Shown here: positions 37,445 through 46,181 of the stretch, in pieces
How the letters are laid out: each line of letters starts with the position of its first letter
How positions within the stretch are numbered: position 1 is the first letter of the stretch
DNA from: Vibrio neptunius
GTDB lineage: Bacteria; Pseudomonadota; Gammaproteobacteria; Enterobacterales; Vibrionaceae
Direction of reading: 5' to 3'
Length of the DNA: 64,000 nt
Assembly: GCF_000967495.1 (NCBI RefSeq)
Contig: NZ_JXXU01000040.1
Coordinates: forward strand, 1 to 64,000
The notes under the pieces: model-generated
Seen by the model: the letters and a program-made list of their open reading frames with translations, nothing else
The model's database searches: none
Told to the model about the DNA's origin: nothing
Translations under genes and position numbers: made by a program

Positions 37445-38014
37445 ATGAGAAAACTGGTTCTAGCCGCGTCAATGGCCCTACTTACTGCTTGTTCTGCACC
37501 GCAACACGAACAGCTAAACTTTATGCCTCAGCCAGTTCTGAGCAACAATGACATCGTACAAAACGCAAGTTTCACTCTGACAAGTAAAGACGTTCGTTCA
37601 GCGCAGTATGTTGCTCTGATTGATAGTGGCCGTTCAAACATTGAGCCCATTCATTCTAAGCAGAATGTACGTATCGCCATTGAGAATGCCTTGTTGGAGC
37701 AATTCAAGTCTCAAGGATTCCGCAGCACGGTTAACAGTGAAAACTCAGTCAAAGTGGAAGTACAAGAGGCGCTAGTATCTGTCAAGCACTCCATAATGGA
37801 AAATGAAATGGATGGCAAGGTAGTCGTCGAAGTGACGGCTGAAACGCCTCAAGGCAAACTAGTCAAAACATACTCAGGCACAGCAAAACGCACAGGTGCT
37901 CTGAGTGCTTCAAATGAAGAGATCGAAATTGTACTCAATGATGTCACTAATCTAGTACTGAAAGAAATTTCAAGCGATCGTGAATTGAAAAACTATATGC
38001 AGGAGCGCTTCTAA
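37445..38014 (+). CDS. yajG: YajG family lipoprotein
   Basis: A lipoprotein signal (MRKLVLAASMALLTAC) places the lipidated cysteine at residue 16. The 173-residue remainder belongs to the YajG family of unknown function, with alternating strand-like segments and a conserved VRIAIENALLEQFKSQGF helix (seen as NALLEQFKSQGF). The stop overlaps the next ATG by one base (TAATG), so it is co-translated with a periplasmic peptidylprolyl isomerase and sits two genes before ampG, as in relatives. Confidence 0.88.
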   Translation: MRKLVLAASMALLTACSAPQHEQLNFMPQPVLSNNDIVQNASFTLTSKDVRSAQYVALIDSGRSNIEPIHSKQNVRIAIENALLEQFKSQGFRSTVNSENSVKVEVQEALVSVKHSIMENEMDGKVVVEVTAETPQGKLVKTYSGTAKRTGALSASNEEIEIVLNDVTNLVLKEISSDRELKNYMQERF

Positions 38015-38559
38015 TGTGGAAAGTTGCTATTGCCTCTTTGGCTCTAGTCAGCAACCTTGTTTTTGCTGGTCCGAAAGTTGAGTTCGAAACTACACTAGGT
38101 GCTTTTACGATTGAGTTAAATCAGGAAAAAGCTCCGCTAACGGTAGAGAATTTCCTCAAATATGTAAAAGATGGCAGCTATGTAGGCACTCAGTTCCATC
38201 GCGTGATTCCGGGCTTTATGGCTCAGGGAGGTGGTTTTGATCAAGACATGAAACAAAAGCCAACTTACGCACCGATAGAAAATGAAGCCTCAAATGGATT
38301 AAAGAACGAAACAGCAACCGTTGCCATGGCAAGGACTAACAACCCTAATTCGGCAACGCGTCAGTTCTTTATCAACTATGTCGATAACAGCTTTCTCGAC
38401 TACGACCAACGTCCACCTGGTTATGCTGTATTTGGTAAAGTGACTCAGGGGTTCGACGTAGTACAGCAGATGTCTAAAAAACGCACCAAGACGGTCGGCA
38501 GATACCGCGACGTACCTGCCACTCCTATTGTGGTGACAAAAGTGACTTTGCTTCCATAA
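38014..38559 (+). CDS. periplasmic cyclophilin-type peptidylprolyl isomerase
   Basis: A 17 to 18 residue signal peptide (ending VFAG) precedes a bacterial cyclophilin domain of about 160 residues. The active-site stretch FHRVIPGFMAQGG and the downstream MARTNNPNSATRQFFIN are conserved. It should speed proline isomerisation in exported proteins, like E. coli PpiA. It is coupled to yajG and followed by a terminator, so ampG has its own promoter or relies on readthrough. Confidence 0.92.
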   Translation: MWKVAIASLALVSNLVFAGPKVEFETTLGAFTIELNQEKAPLTVENFLKYVKDGSYVGTQFHRVIPGFMAQGGGFDQDMKQKPTYAPIENEASNGLKNETATVAMARTNNPNSATRQFFINYVDNSFLDYDQRPPGYAVFGKVTQGFDVVQQMSKKRTKTVGRYRDVPATPIVVTKVTLLP

Positions 38560-38565
38560 TCTAAT

Positions 38566-38597
38566 AAGGCTCCAGCTTACTAAGTTGGAGCCTTTTC
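38566..38597 (+). terminator. terminator after the cyclophilin gene
   Basis: AAGGCTCCA and TGGAGCCTT pair around an 11-base loop, followed by TTC; placed seven bases past the stop. Confidence 0.7.
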
Positions 38598-38654
38598 AAA
38601 TCCACCTTCTTTCCATAAATTGGCAAGCACTATTCAATTAACAAGGAAGACGTC

Positions 38655-40010
38655 ATGTCTACCAAACCCTCTCCAATGTCTTGGTTGGAAACCATTTATA
38701 GTTATTATGATAAGCGCCTATTGTGGGTGTTTATGTTAGGCTGTTCAAGCGGCTTCCCATGGGTGTTGATTGGCTCAAACATGTCGGGTTGGTTAAAAGA
38801 TGCTGGCTTGACACGCACAGCGATAGGCTACTTTGGCAGCGTTTTTGCTGTTTACGCGATTAACTTTTTGTGGGCTCCACTCGTCGACCGGGTCAAGCTA
38901 CCCGTTTTGCATGCTGTGCTTGGCCAACGCCGAAGCTGGATTTTCTTCTGTCAGTCACTAGTCCTTGTCGGTACTTTATTTATTGCTGGCGTGGACCCAT
39001 CGCAAAACTTAGCCTTAACCTCAATGCTTGCCTTAGGCATCGCGATAGCATCGGCAACTCAGGATATTGCCATCGATGCTTTCCGCATCGATACTTTCCC
39101 TAAATCAGATTCATCCAAGCTACCACAAGCCTCAGCGATGGCAGTGATTGGTTGGTGGACTGGCTATTCACTGCCGGGTTACGTTGCTTTCATCAATGCA
39201 GATTCAATCGGCTGGAACGGTGTCTACTATGGTATGGCAGGTATTGTCGGTATTTTGATGTTGTTTACTCTGCTAGTCGGCGAACCAAAGACCAATCGTG
39301 AAGCACTCCAAAAACAAGCCGAAGCGCGTCATAACCAAATTGTAGGTTCTCAAACGCTCTCTTGGTTAAGCGTTACCGTAGTTGAGCCTTTCCTAGATTT
39401 CTTTAAACGTAATGGCGTCAAAGTAGCAATAACTCTACTTCTATTCGTCTTCCTGTTTAAAATTGGTGAAGCTTTCTTAGGCAGGATGTCCATCGCTTTC
39501 TATAAAGACGTCGGCTTTAGTAATGAACAAATCGGCCATTACTCTAAGTTGATTGGCTGGGGAGCCACCATAGTCTTCACTTTGGTTGGCAGCATGTTTA
39601 ACGTTCGTTTTGGCATCGTAAGAGGTTTAATGATCGGCGGCATCGCTATGGCTGGTAGTAACTTAATGTTTTCTTGGATTGCCTCTGTGGGACCGGATGA
39701 AGATTTATTCTTAGCGACCATTATTGTTGATAACTTTACAACAGCATTTTCCACCGTCGCCTTCGTGTCTTTCTTAACCGTTCTCACAGGCCAAGCTTTC
39801 TCTGCAACGCAATATGCATTACTGGCATCGTTGGGTAACTTTGGACGGACCACATTAGCGTCATTCAGCGGTGAGTTGGTTGACTTTCTTGATGATTGGT
39901 CAATGTTTTTTGTCATTACATCGGTGATGGTCATCCCGAGCTTACTTATGCTCTATTCACTTCGTCACTACTTCGCTGACCTATTGAACAAAGCCAAAGA
40001 GCGAGATTGA
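38655..40010 (+). CDS. ampG: muropeptide permease AmpG
   Basis: AmpG is a major-facilitator protein that imports anhydro-muropeptides from the periplasm for cell-wall recycling, and it feeds signals for beta-lactamase induction where present. The 451-residue protein shows SSGFPWVLIGSNMSGWLKDAG near residue 31 (seen as GFPWVLIGSNMSGWL), WAPLVDR near 75, and ATQDIAIDAFRID near 138, all family signatures. About 12 helices are evident. Ribosome site AAGGAAG precedes the start. Confidence 0.95.
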   Translation: MSTKPSPMSWLETIYSYYDKRLLWVFMLGCSSGFPWVLIGSNMSGWLKDAGLTRTAIGYFGSVFAVYAINFLWAPLVDRVKLPVLHAVLGQRRSWIFFCQSLVLVGTLFIAGVDPSQNLALTSMLALGIAIASATQDIAIDAFRIDTFPKSDSSKLPQASAMAVIGWWTGYSLPGYVAFINADSIGWNGVYYGMAGIVGILMLFTLLVGEPKTNREALQKQAEARHNQIVGSQTLSWLSVTVVEPFLDFFKRNGVKVAITLLLFVFLFKIGEAFLGRMSIAFYKDVGFSNEQIGHYSKLIGWGATIVFTLVGSMFNVRFGIVRGLMIGGIAMAGSNLMFSWIASVGPDEDLFLATIIVDNFTTAFSTVAFVSFLTVLTGQAFSATQYALLASLGNFGRTTLASFSGELVDFLDDWSMFFVITSVMVIPSLLMLYSLRHYFADLLNKAKERD

Positions 40011-40042
40011 CCACAACTTAAAAAGTAGCCCTTCAAATAGAA

Positions 40043-40074
40043 AAAAGGCTTGGCAATTCGCCAAGCCTTTTGCT
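40043..40074. terminator. bidirectional terminator between ampG and chrR
   Basis: AAAAGGCTTGGC and GCCAAGCCTTTTG pair around AATTC, serving convergent genes. Confidence 0.85.
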
Positions 40075-40084
40075 TTTGAGTCTA

Positions 40085-40747
40085 TTATGGATACATACCT
40101 TTGCCGAACATGTTAAATATGCGGGCAACACCTTGAGTAAATATCATAGGTTCTGTGAGTACGGTAATACACAAGCAGTCCTCTCCTTTTTGGGTATAGG
40201 GACTGTGTTTTATCGAAGCATCTTTAACGAGGTAATCACCCGCTTCGTAATGGCCATCTTCGTCGCTAAAGCCACCATGCAATATCAGCGTCGATTCCAT
40301 ACCTCTATGAGTGTGCTGTGGAATCTTCACATCTTCCGCGATGTACATTAAGTTCACTCGTACACTGTTACCCATGTCGACTGGTGCGCTAAATACCTTG
40401 CCACCGTAGTTTTTCCATTCCCCCACCTTATCCCTGAAACGTGTAAGAGACAGTGGTAACTGAAAGGTTTTGCCGTTAACTTCAATGCTGGATGGCTTTC
40501 TGGTAGGCCGAACCGCTTGTGGAACTGGGTCTGTGCTTAGAATAACGTTCAGCATACTGTCGAATTCGCTGTCGTCGAAAACATCAGTTTCCATTAGCGC
40601 TTCGCCACAAAGATTCTCAAGCTCTAACACTTGTTTTTTACAACTAGGGCAGCTCTCAAGATGAGTGGCGACAGTAAACCCATCGACAGCATCCAGACTG
40701 CCTTCAACGTAAGCCTTTAACATATGCTGGTTTGGATGATAGCTCAT
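40085..40747 (-). CDS. chrR: anti-sigma factor ChrR
   Basis: ChrR holds the ECF sigma factor RpoE inactive until singlet oxygen or organic peroxide triggers release. The N-terminal zinc anti-sigma domain has His4, His29, Cys33 and Cys36 (THLESCPSC) with the spacing of Rhodobacter ChrR. The C-terminal cupin has His145, His147, Glu151 and His181, and the Cys191-x-Cys193 pair is also kept, so both metal sites look functional. 220 residues. The gene overlaps the sigma factor gene by four bases. Confidence 0.93.
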   Translation of the reverse strand: MSYHPNQHMLKAYVEGSLDAVDGFTVATHLESCPSCKKQVLELENLCGEALMETDVFDDSEFDSMLNVILSTDPVPQAVRPTRKPSSIEVNGKTFQLPLSLTRFRDKVGEWKNYGGKVFSAPVDMGNSVRVNLMYIAEDVKIPQHTHRGMESTLILHGGFSDEDGHYEAGDYLVKDASIKHSPYTQKGEDCLCITVLTEPMIFTQGVARIFNMFGKGMYP

Positions 40748-41328
40748 AGTCTCTCTACCTCTATTGAATGTCGAAGCTTCTCTACTGCTAGCCTAAGCCT
40801 TGATTTCACTGTGCCGACTGGAATATCGTACATATCTGCAACCTGCTGATGTGGCAATTCCTCTAAGTAGACGGCCTGAACAACCTTCTTTTGTGCCTCA
40901 GGGAGGACATCTAAAAACTTTACGACCTGCTCTTTTAGCATCTCATGTTCGGGCGCATAATGCTCAACCATATCTGGTGGACAATAATCATTGGGCCAAA
41001 TGTCCTCAGAATGAATGTGCAGATCTTTACCACGTTGTTTGCGAAGTGTGTCGTAGCACAGGTTTCGCGCGATCGTATAAATCCAGGTCGACAGCGAGCT
41101 TTTCGTTCCATCGAACAAGTGGCTTTTCTGCCAAACCGTGGTCATCGTTTCTTGCACTAGCTCAAGGGCCACTTGTTCGTTGCCCATATGCTTGTATGTG
41201 AACTGCTTCAACCGTGGAGCAAAATGCTTGAACACCAATGCATAGGAAGCTTTATCTTTTTCTTTCACTTTTCCCATACAGAGCAGCCAGTCTTGTTTAG
41301 CAAAAGAGTCTGTGTCCTTAGCAGCCAT
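40744..41328 (-). CDS. rpoE: ECF sigma factor of the RpoE/ChrR (ECF11) type
   Basis: The 194-residue protein has sigma region 2 (LKQFTYKHMGNEQVALELVQETMTTVWQ, seen as ALELVQETMTTVWQ) and region 4 helix-turn-helix (LEELPHQQVADMYDIPVGTVKSR, seen as QQVADMYDIPVGTVKSRL). Overlap with a ChrR-type anti-sigma gene identifies it as the singlet-oxygen type rather than the envelope-stress RpoE. A promoter resembling its own target sequence lies just upstream, implying autoregulation. An AAAGGA ribosome site precedes the start. Confidence 0.93.
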   Translation of the reverse strand: MAAKDTDSFAKQDWLLCMGKVKEKDKASYALVFKHFAPRLKQFTYKHMGNEQVALELVQETMTTVWQKSHLFDGTKSSLSTWIYTIARNLCYDTLRKQRGKDLHIHSEDIWPNDYCPPDMVEHYAPEHEMLKEQVVKFLDVLPEAQKKVVQAVYLEELPHQQVADMYDIPVGTVKSRLRLAVEKLRHSIEVERL

Positions 41329-41358
41329 ATTTTTGGTCCTTTCCAGCGCTTTTGAAGT

Positions 41359-41385
41359 ATTACGTAAGAAAAAATGAATGGATCA
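41359..41385 (-). promoter_or_regulatory. ECF11-like autoregulatory promoter of rpoE-chrR
   Basis: TGATCC (41385-41380) and CGTAAT (41364-41359) are separated by 15 bases on the minus strand, about 31 bases before the rpoE start. Confidence 0.7.
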
Positions 41386-41395
41386 CTTTGTAAGT

Positions 41396-41965
41396 TTAGC
41401 TTTCAATGGAGCGGGTGAGAAATTCTATCGCTTCGTTGCAATCTTTTTGCTGCACAAGAAAGTCAAATTGTTTCTGGGGAATGGGCAGTATCTCAAGCCA
41501 ACGCTGACTCACCCAGCTTGCATCGTCGAAGAAACGTTGGTCATACAGTTCTCCAAGTTGAGGGAACTGACTGTAAACTGTTCGTAATTGTTCACTCAAA
41601 TATTTGTGCTCGTTGGATAGCTGAGAAAACTCCCAGCTTGAGCGCCACTCAACGCGTGCTCTGCGTAACCCGTCAAACTCGGTTCTGATTCTTTTGATTT
41701 CGAAGCATCTGATCCCAACAACTGTGACGCCCAACAATCCATCATCAAGTAATTCAAAGTCGACGATTTTCGCGAGCGCACCAAAAGACGATAAACGAGA
41801 CATCGCTGGCACCTCGTCATGCTCTATCAGACAAATGCCGAAAGTTCCGTCCGACTGGCTTGCCTCTTTTATCAATCTTTTGTATCTGGGCTCGAATATA
41901 CGAAGCTTCATCCTTCCTTCGGGAAGAAGAATCGAGCCCAGCGGAAACAACATAATTTCAGACAC
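41396..41965 (-). CDS. LON substrate-binding domain protein
   Basis: This 189-residue protein is a stand-alone version of the N-terminal LON domain (MLFPLGSILLPEGRMKLRIFEPRY, seen as FPLGSILLPEG and RIFEPRYKRLI) without ATPase or protease parts. Such proteins may bind unfolded or specific substrates; the function is not known. It lies directly upstream of rpoE-chrR on the same strand and has its own promoter matching that of rpoE, so it is probably a member of the same stress regulon. Confidence 0.88.
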   Translation of the reverse strand: MSEIMLFPLGSILLPEGRMKLRIFEPRYKRLIKEASQSDGTFGICLIEHDEVPAMSRLSSFGALAKIVDFELLDDGLLGVTVVGIRCFEIKRIRTEFDGLRRARVEWRSSWEFSQLSNEHKYLSEQLRTVYSQFPQLGELYDQRFFDDASWVSQRWLEILPIPQKQFDFLVQQKDCNEAIEFLTRSIES

Positions 41966-41995
41966 TATTTATCACCCTCAAACACTTTACAATTG

Positions 41996-42022
41996 CTTAC
42001 GTGGAAAGTGAGAGTTAGATCA
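41996..42022 (-). promoter_or_regulatory. second ECF11-like promoter, upstream of the LON-domain gene
   Basis: TGATCT (42022-42017) and CGTAAG (42001-41996) have the same 15-base spacer as the rpoE promoter, about 31 bases before the LON gene start at 41965. Confidence 0.65.
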
Positions 42023-42062
42023 ATCACCAAATATGTTGATTGCTTGATCAGCATAAAAATCA

Positions 42063-42078
42063 GCGCAAGCGCTTGCGT
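42063..42078. promoter_or_regulatory. LacI/PurR-type operator upstream of ompK
   Basis: GCGCAAGCGCTTGCGT contains a perfect 14-base palindrome and matches the PurR consensus at 13 of 16 positions. It is 231 bases before ompK. PurR or CytR are the likely candidates; the rest of the 42023-42308 interval shows no gene. Confidence 0.5.
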
Positions 42079-42308
42079 AAACGATATCCATATCACTTTT
42101 TGTGCAAAAAAATCATAGTTCCGTTACATCGTTGAAAAATGATCATTAGTGAGATCTTCATCACTAGTTTTATGTATTTTTGCACTTCGTATCACTATTA
42201 ATTGAGATTTTTATCGTTATTATGCGCTCCAGAAAAAGCACAACAGAGATTGTGCAACAACGGCTATATGAACAATTTTTGATATTGAAAAACATAGAGA
42301 GTCCCACT

Positions 42309-43091
42309 ATGCGTAAATCACTTTTAGCTCTTGGTGTCGTAGCAGCACTGTCTGCACCAGCAATGGCGGCCGATTACTCTGACGGCGATATTCACAAGAA
42401 TGACTACAAATGGATGCAGTTCAACCTAATGGGCGCATTCAACGAAAAACCAGGTAACTCAACACACGATTACCTAGAAATGGAATTTGGTGGTCGCTCT
42501 GGTCTGTTTGATCTGTATGGCTACGTTGACGTTTTCAACTTAACGTCAGATCCAGGCAGTGATAAAGCAAACGCTGAAAAGATCTTTATGAAGTTTGCAC
42601 CGCGTATGTCTCTAGATGCACTGACTGGTAAAGACCTTTCTTTTGGCCCTGTTCAAGAGCTGTACGTTTCTACATTGATGGAATGGGGCGGTAACTCAGG
42701 TGTAAATACTCAGAAGGCCGGTATTGGTTCTGATGTCAACGTTCCGTGGTTGGGCAAAATTGGCCTAAACCTATACGGTACTTACGATTCGAATAAGAAA
42801 GACTGGAACGGTTTTCAAATTTCAACCAACTGGTTCAAACCTTTCTATTTCTTTGAGAATGGCTCATTCATTTCTTACCAAGGCTACATTGATTACCAAT
42901 TTGGCATGAAGAGCGAGTACTCTACGTCAAAAACTGGCGGTGCAATGTTTAACGGTATCTACTGGCACTCAGATCGCTTTGCTGTTGGTTATGGCCTAAA
43001 AGCCTACCAAGATGTGTATGGTATCGAAGACACTCCTGCATTCCGCTCTTCAGGGGTCACTAACTACTTGGCAGTGACTTACAAGTTCTAA
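42309..43091 (+). CDS. ompK: outer membrane nucleoside channel OmpK (Tsx family)
   Basis: OmpK is the vibrio counterpart of Tsx, a 12-strand outer membrane barrel for nucleosides and a receptor for phage KVP40. ATG 42309 gives a signal peptide MRKSLLALGVVAALSAPAMA; upstream codons back to 42180 are discarded. The mature protein starts ADYSDGDIHKNDYKWMQFNLM, visible as YSDGDIHKNDYKW, has aromatic-rich alternating strands, and ends with the outer-membrane C-terminal motif VTYKF. 260 residues. Confidence 0.94.
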   Translation: MRKSLLALGVVAALSAPAMAADYSDGDIHKNDYKWMQFNLMGAFNEKPGNSTHDYLEMEFGGRSGLFDLYGYVDVFNLTSDPGSDKANAEKIFMKFAPRMSLDALTGKDLSFGPVQELYVSTLMEWGGNSGVNTQKAGIGSDVNVPWLGKIGLNLYGTYDSNKKDWNGFQISTNWFKPFYFFENGSFISYQGYIDYQFGMKSEYSTSKTGGAMFNGIYWHSDRFAVGYGLKAYQDVYGIEDTPAFRSSGVTNYLAVTYKF

Positions 43092-43117
43092 GCGACTAAA
43101 AAAGCTTCATTGCCTAC

Positions 43118-43146
43118 AAATGGTACCTTCGGGTACCATTTTTTGT
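43118..43146 (+). terminator. terminator after ompK
   Basis: AAATGGTACC-TTCG-GGTACCATTTTTTG is a perfect stem with a stable tetraloop and T run. Confidence 0.9.
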
Positions 43147-43204
43147 TTGCTTTCGCTTAAACGGTGATTATCCTTGTGAGAAATTATCTGTTCGGCAAAT
43201 CAAC

Positions 43205-44095
43205 GTGAATATCGTTATTCTTGGCCCAGGCGCTATTGGGACACTATGGGCAACTAAACTCTCCATCGCGGGGCATAATGTCGCCGTGTGGTCTAACTCA
43301 ACAGACAGTCACCTGAGTCTGCAGCTTGATGAATTACCGCCGATTCAATGTGATAACCGAGATATCACTTCCGTTAGGCAGGCTGATTTACTGCTAGTCA
43401 CCGTAAAAGCGTGGCAAGTTAAGCGCGCCCTTGAGCCGCTCAAAGCGCATATAACTCCAGAAACCATGATTTCCCTGATGCACAATGGCATGGGAACCGC
43501 AGAATGGCTCAGCAACACTTTTCCTCGCAACCCTTTGCTCCTAGCGACAACTGCACATGGCGCCTATCAATCGGCCAAACACCAAGTAATACACACTGGG
43601 TTAGGCGTCACCCATATAGGTGGTATTAACCATTCAGGCAAACAATGTGACTTCCTCAGGGAAGTCTTACAGCACGCACTGCCAGAGGTTATTTGGTGTG
43701 ACAATATAGAGCATGCATTATGGCTTAAGCTTGCCGTTAACTGTGCGATCAACCCCTTAACAGCCATATTCCAAATCAAGAATGGTGAGCTGGGTTCTGA
43801 ACGATTTAAAGAACAACTAACCAATGTTATCGAAGAAGTCTTTCGTGTCATGAACGCTTGTTCCATCCCTATCGACAAGTCCATACTAGCATCCACAGTT
43901 CACCAAGTGATCAATGCCACTGCAGAGAATATGTCTTCTATGAGGCAAGATATTCACTATCAACGCAGAACAGAAATTGATTTTATTACTGGTTACTTAC
44001 TAAAGCAGGCTAAAATTCACAATATTCAAGCCCCTGAAAACCAAGCGCTATACAACCAGATCCACCACATCGAACAAAGCTGGAAACAACAATGA
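43205..44095 (+). CDS. panE: 2-dehydropantoate 2-reductase
   Basis: PanE reduces ketopantoate to pantoate with NADPH in pantothenate synthesis. A GTG start at 43205 yields MNIVILGPGAIGTLWA with the GxGxxG nucleotide motif. The catalytic lysine region WLKLAVNCAINPLTAI near residue 177 and the C-terminal TEIDFITGYLL are conserved. 296 residues. Its stop overlaps the yajL ATG (ATGA). Confidence 0.94.
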   Translation: MNIVILGPGAIGTLWATKLSIAGHNVAVWSNSTDSHLSLQLDELPPIQCDNRDITSVRQADLLLVTVKAWQVKRALEPLKAHITPETMISLMHNGMGTAEWLSNTFPRNPLLLATTAHGAYQSAKHQVIHTGLGVTHIGGINHSGKQCDFLREVLQHALPEVIWCDNIEHALWLKLAVNCAINPLTAIFQIKNGELGSERFKEQLTNVIEEVFRVMNACSIPIDKSILASTVHQVINATAENMSSMRQDIHYQRRTEIDFITGYLLKQAKIHNIQAPENQALYNQIHHIEQSWKQQ

Positions 44096-44700
44096 ATAAA
44101 AAAGTACTGGTCCCGATTGCACCGGGAACGGAAGAAATGGAAGCGGTCACCATCATCGACATGATGGTACGAGCTGGCTACGACGTTACTGTGGCCAGTG
44201 CTGATTTTTCTGGTCGGCTGACAATGAAAGCTTCTAGAGGCGTCACGCTCACTGCTGACTGTAAACTCGTCGATATCGCCGATGAAGAATTCGATGCAGT
44301 GATCTTGTCTGGTGGCGTTGGTGGAGCTGAAACCTTTCGCGACAGTACCTTATTAGTCGAGATTGTTCGCCAACAGATGTATGAAGGCAAGCTCGTTGCA
44401 GCTATATGCGCAGCCCCAGCCTTGGTGCTAGCTCACCATAAGCTTTACCCAGACGCTCTAATGACGTGTCATCCAAGCTTTGAGTCTCATATCACTAAAG
44501 AAAATTGGCGAGTTAAACGCGTTACCTACGATATCAATCACAACTTACTGACCAGCCAAGGTCCTGGCACCGCATTAGAATTTGCTATGGAAATCATCAT
44601 TAACCTTTCAGGTAAAGAACACGCTTGGACGGTTGCAGAGCCTATGGTAACAATTCCGACACTGCAATATCACAAGCTGGGTGGCCTTGAGTCATGCTAG
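44092..44700 (+). CDS. yajL: DJ-1/PfpI family protein YajL
   Basis: YajL is the bacterial relative of human DJ-1 (PARK7), with a chaperone and disputed deglycase role in oxidative stress. The nucleophilic Cys106 (AICAAPAL) and Glu16 (GTEEME) are in the standard places. 202 residues, slightly longer than E. coli by a few C-terminal residues. It overlaps panE and csdA, forming a panE-yajL-csdA unit. Confidence 0.94.
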   Translation: MNKKVLVPIAPGTEEMEAVTIIDMMVRAGYDVTVASADFSGRLTMKASRGVTLTADCKLVDIADEEFDAVILSGGVGGAETFRDSTLLVEIVRQQMYEGKLVAAICAAPALVLAHHKLYPDALMTCHPSFESHITKENWRVKRVTYDINHNLLTSQGPGTALEFAMEIIINLSGKEHAWTVAEPMVTIPTLQYHKLGGLESC

Positions 44701-45905
44701 ATGTTCATGCTATCCGTTTACAATTCCCTGCATTGGCTCAAGATGTTAATGGAGAACAATTAGTGTATCTCGATAGTGCAGCGACTACACAGAAGCCTGA
44801 TTGCGTTATTAGTGCCATTTCACACTACTATCGTTCTCAAAATGCCAACGTTCATCGTGGCAGTCACAGCCTGACCGCACAAGCAACCAGCCACTTTGAA
44901 GCCGCTCGTCAAACCGTCGCAGACTTTATTGGCGCGCAGAACAGCAAAGAAATCATCTGGACACGCGGAGCGACAGAAGCGCTCAACCTAATCGCACAAA
45001 CCTATGCGCGAAACACACTACAGCGCGGTGATGAAATTCTGGTTAGTGAAATGGAACACCATGCCAATATCGTCCCTTGGCAAATCGTTGCAGAGCAGAC
45101 AGGAGCAAAAGTCGTCAAAGTACCAATGACCGACAATTGCCAATGGAATATGGCGGCATTTTCCGCTTTGCTATCCGATAAAACGAAACTAGTGGCGCTG
45201 GCTCACATCACCAATGTGACGGGAACACGCCTACCCATTGAGTCAGTGATAGCTCAAGCTCATCAAGTGGGAGCGAAAGTCGTTGTCGATGGTGCTCAAG
45301 GCATTGTTCATGAAACGATTGATGTGAAGGCGTTAGATGCGGATTTTTATGTTTTCTCTGGACACAAACTCTACGCTCCTGCTGGCATTGGCGTCTTATA
45401 TGGCAAACTGTCGCTGCTTGATGCTATGCCACCCTGGCACGGAGGGGGGAAAATGGTTGATAAGGTGTCATTTGCAGGGACCACTTTTAGTGAATTACCC
45501 GGAAAATTCGAGGCTGGCACACCCAATGTAGCAGGTGTGATAGCCCTAGCTACAGCGATCGACTGGTATCAGTGTTTTGAACAAGCCGACGTAAAAAATC
45601 ACATTCGCAATCTGGTTCAAAACGCTTATCAAAGACTATCTCAAATCGATGATGTTAAGGTATTGGGGTATCAACAAGATGCTTCTTTGCTATCGTTTAT
45701 CATTGATGGAGTGCATCATCAAGACCTCGCGACGTTACTTGATCAACAAGGTATCGCCGTCCGCGCGGGTCACCATTGTGCTCACCCTCTAATGGATGCA
45801 CTTGGTGTTAAAGGCACTGTGCGCGCCTCTTTCGCCATTTACAACACACAAGAAGACGTTGACAGGCTGGTCACAGCTGTCGAGAAAGCCGTTGATATGC
45901 TTTAG
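44694..45905 (+). CDS. csdA: cysteine desulfurase CsdA
   Basis: CsdA is a pyridoxal-phosphate enzyme that moves sulfur from cysteine to acceptor proteins. The PLP lysine is Lys225 (SGHKLY), the sulfur-carrying cysteine is Cys362 (GHHCAHP) and the SufS-like N-terminus LDSAATTQKP is present. 403 residues. The usual sulfur acceptor csdE does not follow; instead repeat DNA begins right after the stop codon. Group II (SufS/CsdA) membership is clear; CsdA is chosen over SufS because no suf genes adjoin. Confidence 0.9.
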   Translation: MLDVHAIRLQFPALAQDVNGEQLVYLDSAATTQKPDCVISAISHYYRSQNANVHRGSHSLTAQATSHFEAARQTVADFIGAQNSKEIIWTRGATEALNLIAQTYARNTLQRGDEILVSEMEHHANIVPWQIVAEQTGAKVVKVPMTDNCQWNMAAFSALLSDKTKLVALAHITNVTGTRLPIESVIAQAHQVGAKVVVDGAQGIVHETIDVKALDADFYVFSGHKLYAPAGIGVLYGKLSLLDAMPPWHGGGKMVDKVSFAGTTFSELPGKFEAGTPNVAGVIALATAIDWYQCFEQADVKNHIRNLVQNAYQRLSQIDDVKVLGYQQDASLLSFIIDGVHHQDLATLLDQQGIAVRAGHHCAHPLMDALGVKGTVRASFAIYNTQEDVDRLVTAVEKAVDML

Positions 45906-45959
45906 GCAAGAGCGGGAACGCTTTGCTATGGATGCGGGATTTTGGAACGGACTGCGTCC
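45906..45959 (+). repeat. degenerate copy of the stem-loop array after csdA
   Basis: GGGAAC with GCTTTGC, then TATGG, and later GGAAC with hairpin GGACTGCGTCC (45949-45959) match the array at 1-130 when read from the csdA stop codon outward. Confidence 0.65.
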
Positions 45960-45980
45960 TACGGAGAGCTGGAGAGCTGG

Positions 45981-46012
45981 ATAACTAGATAACTAGATAA
46001 CTAGATAACTAG
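45981..46012. repeat. tandem 8-bp repeat, four copies
   Basis: ATAACTAG occurs four times without interruption, preceded by two copies of GGAGAGCT (45963-45978). Copy number may vary between strains. Confidence 0.9.
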
Positions 46013-46051
46013 CTTTACATTAATCGAGCCTCCACTCTTTATTTTTATGAC

Positions 46052-46156
46052 GGTCATCCTCAAGAGGGAGGAACGACCGAGTTGGGGATCTCTTAAAGTA
46101 ATTCGAACACTTGAAGAGATTCCCTACTCACTCCTTCGTCGCTCTATGGAATGACC
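46052..46156. repeat. 105-bp imperfect palindrome
   Basis: Arms 46052-46093 and 46115-46156 start GGTCAT and end ATGACC and pair along about 42 bases with mismatches around a 21-base centre. It resembles dispersed extragenic palindromes of vibrios. Confidence 0.7.
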
Positions 46157-46181
46157 GAAAAGAGGCTTCTTCTTTCTAGCA

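Noticed and set aside
42137..42170. CRP site before ompK (AGTGA...TCACT near 42150)
   Set aside because: The spacer is eight bases rather than six, so it does not fit CRP.
45981..46012. CRISPR array
   Set aside because: The repeats are 8 bp, uninterrupted, and without spacers or cas genes.
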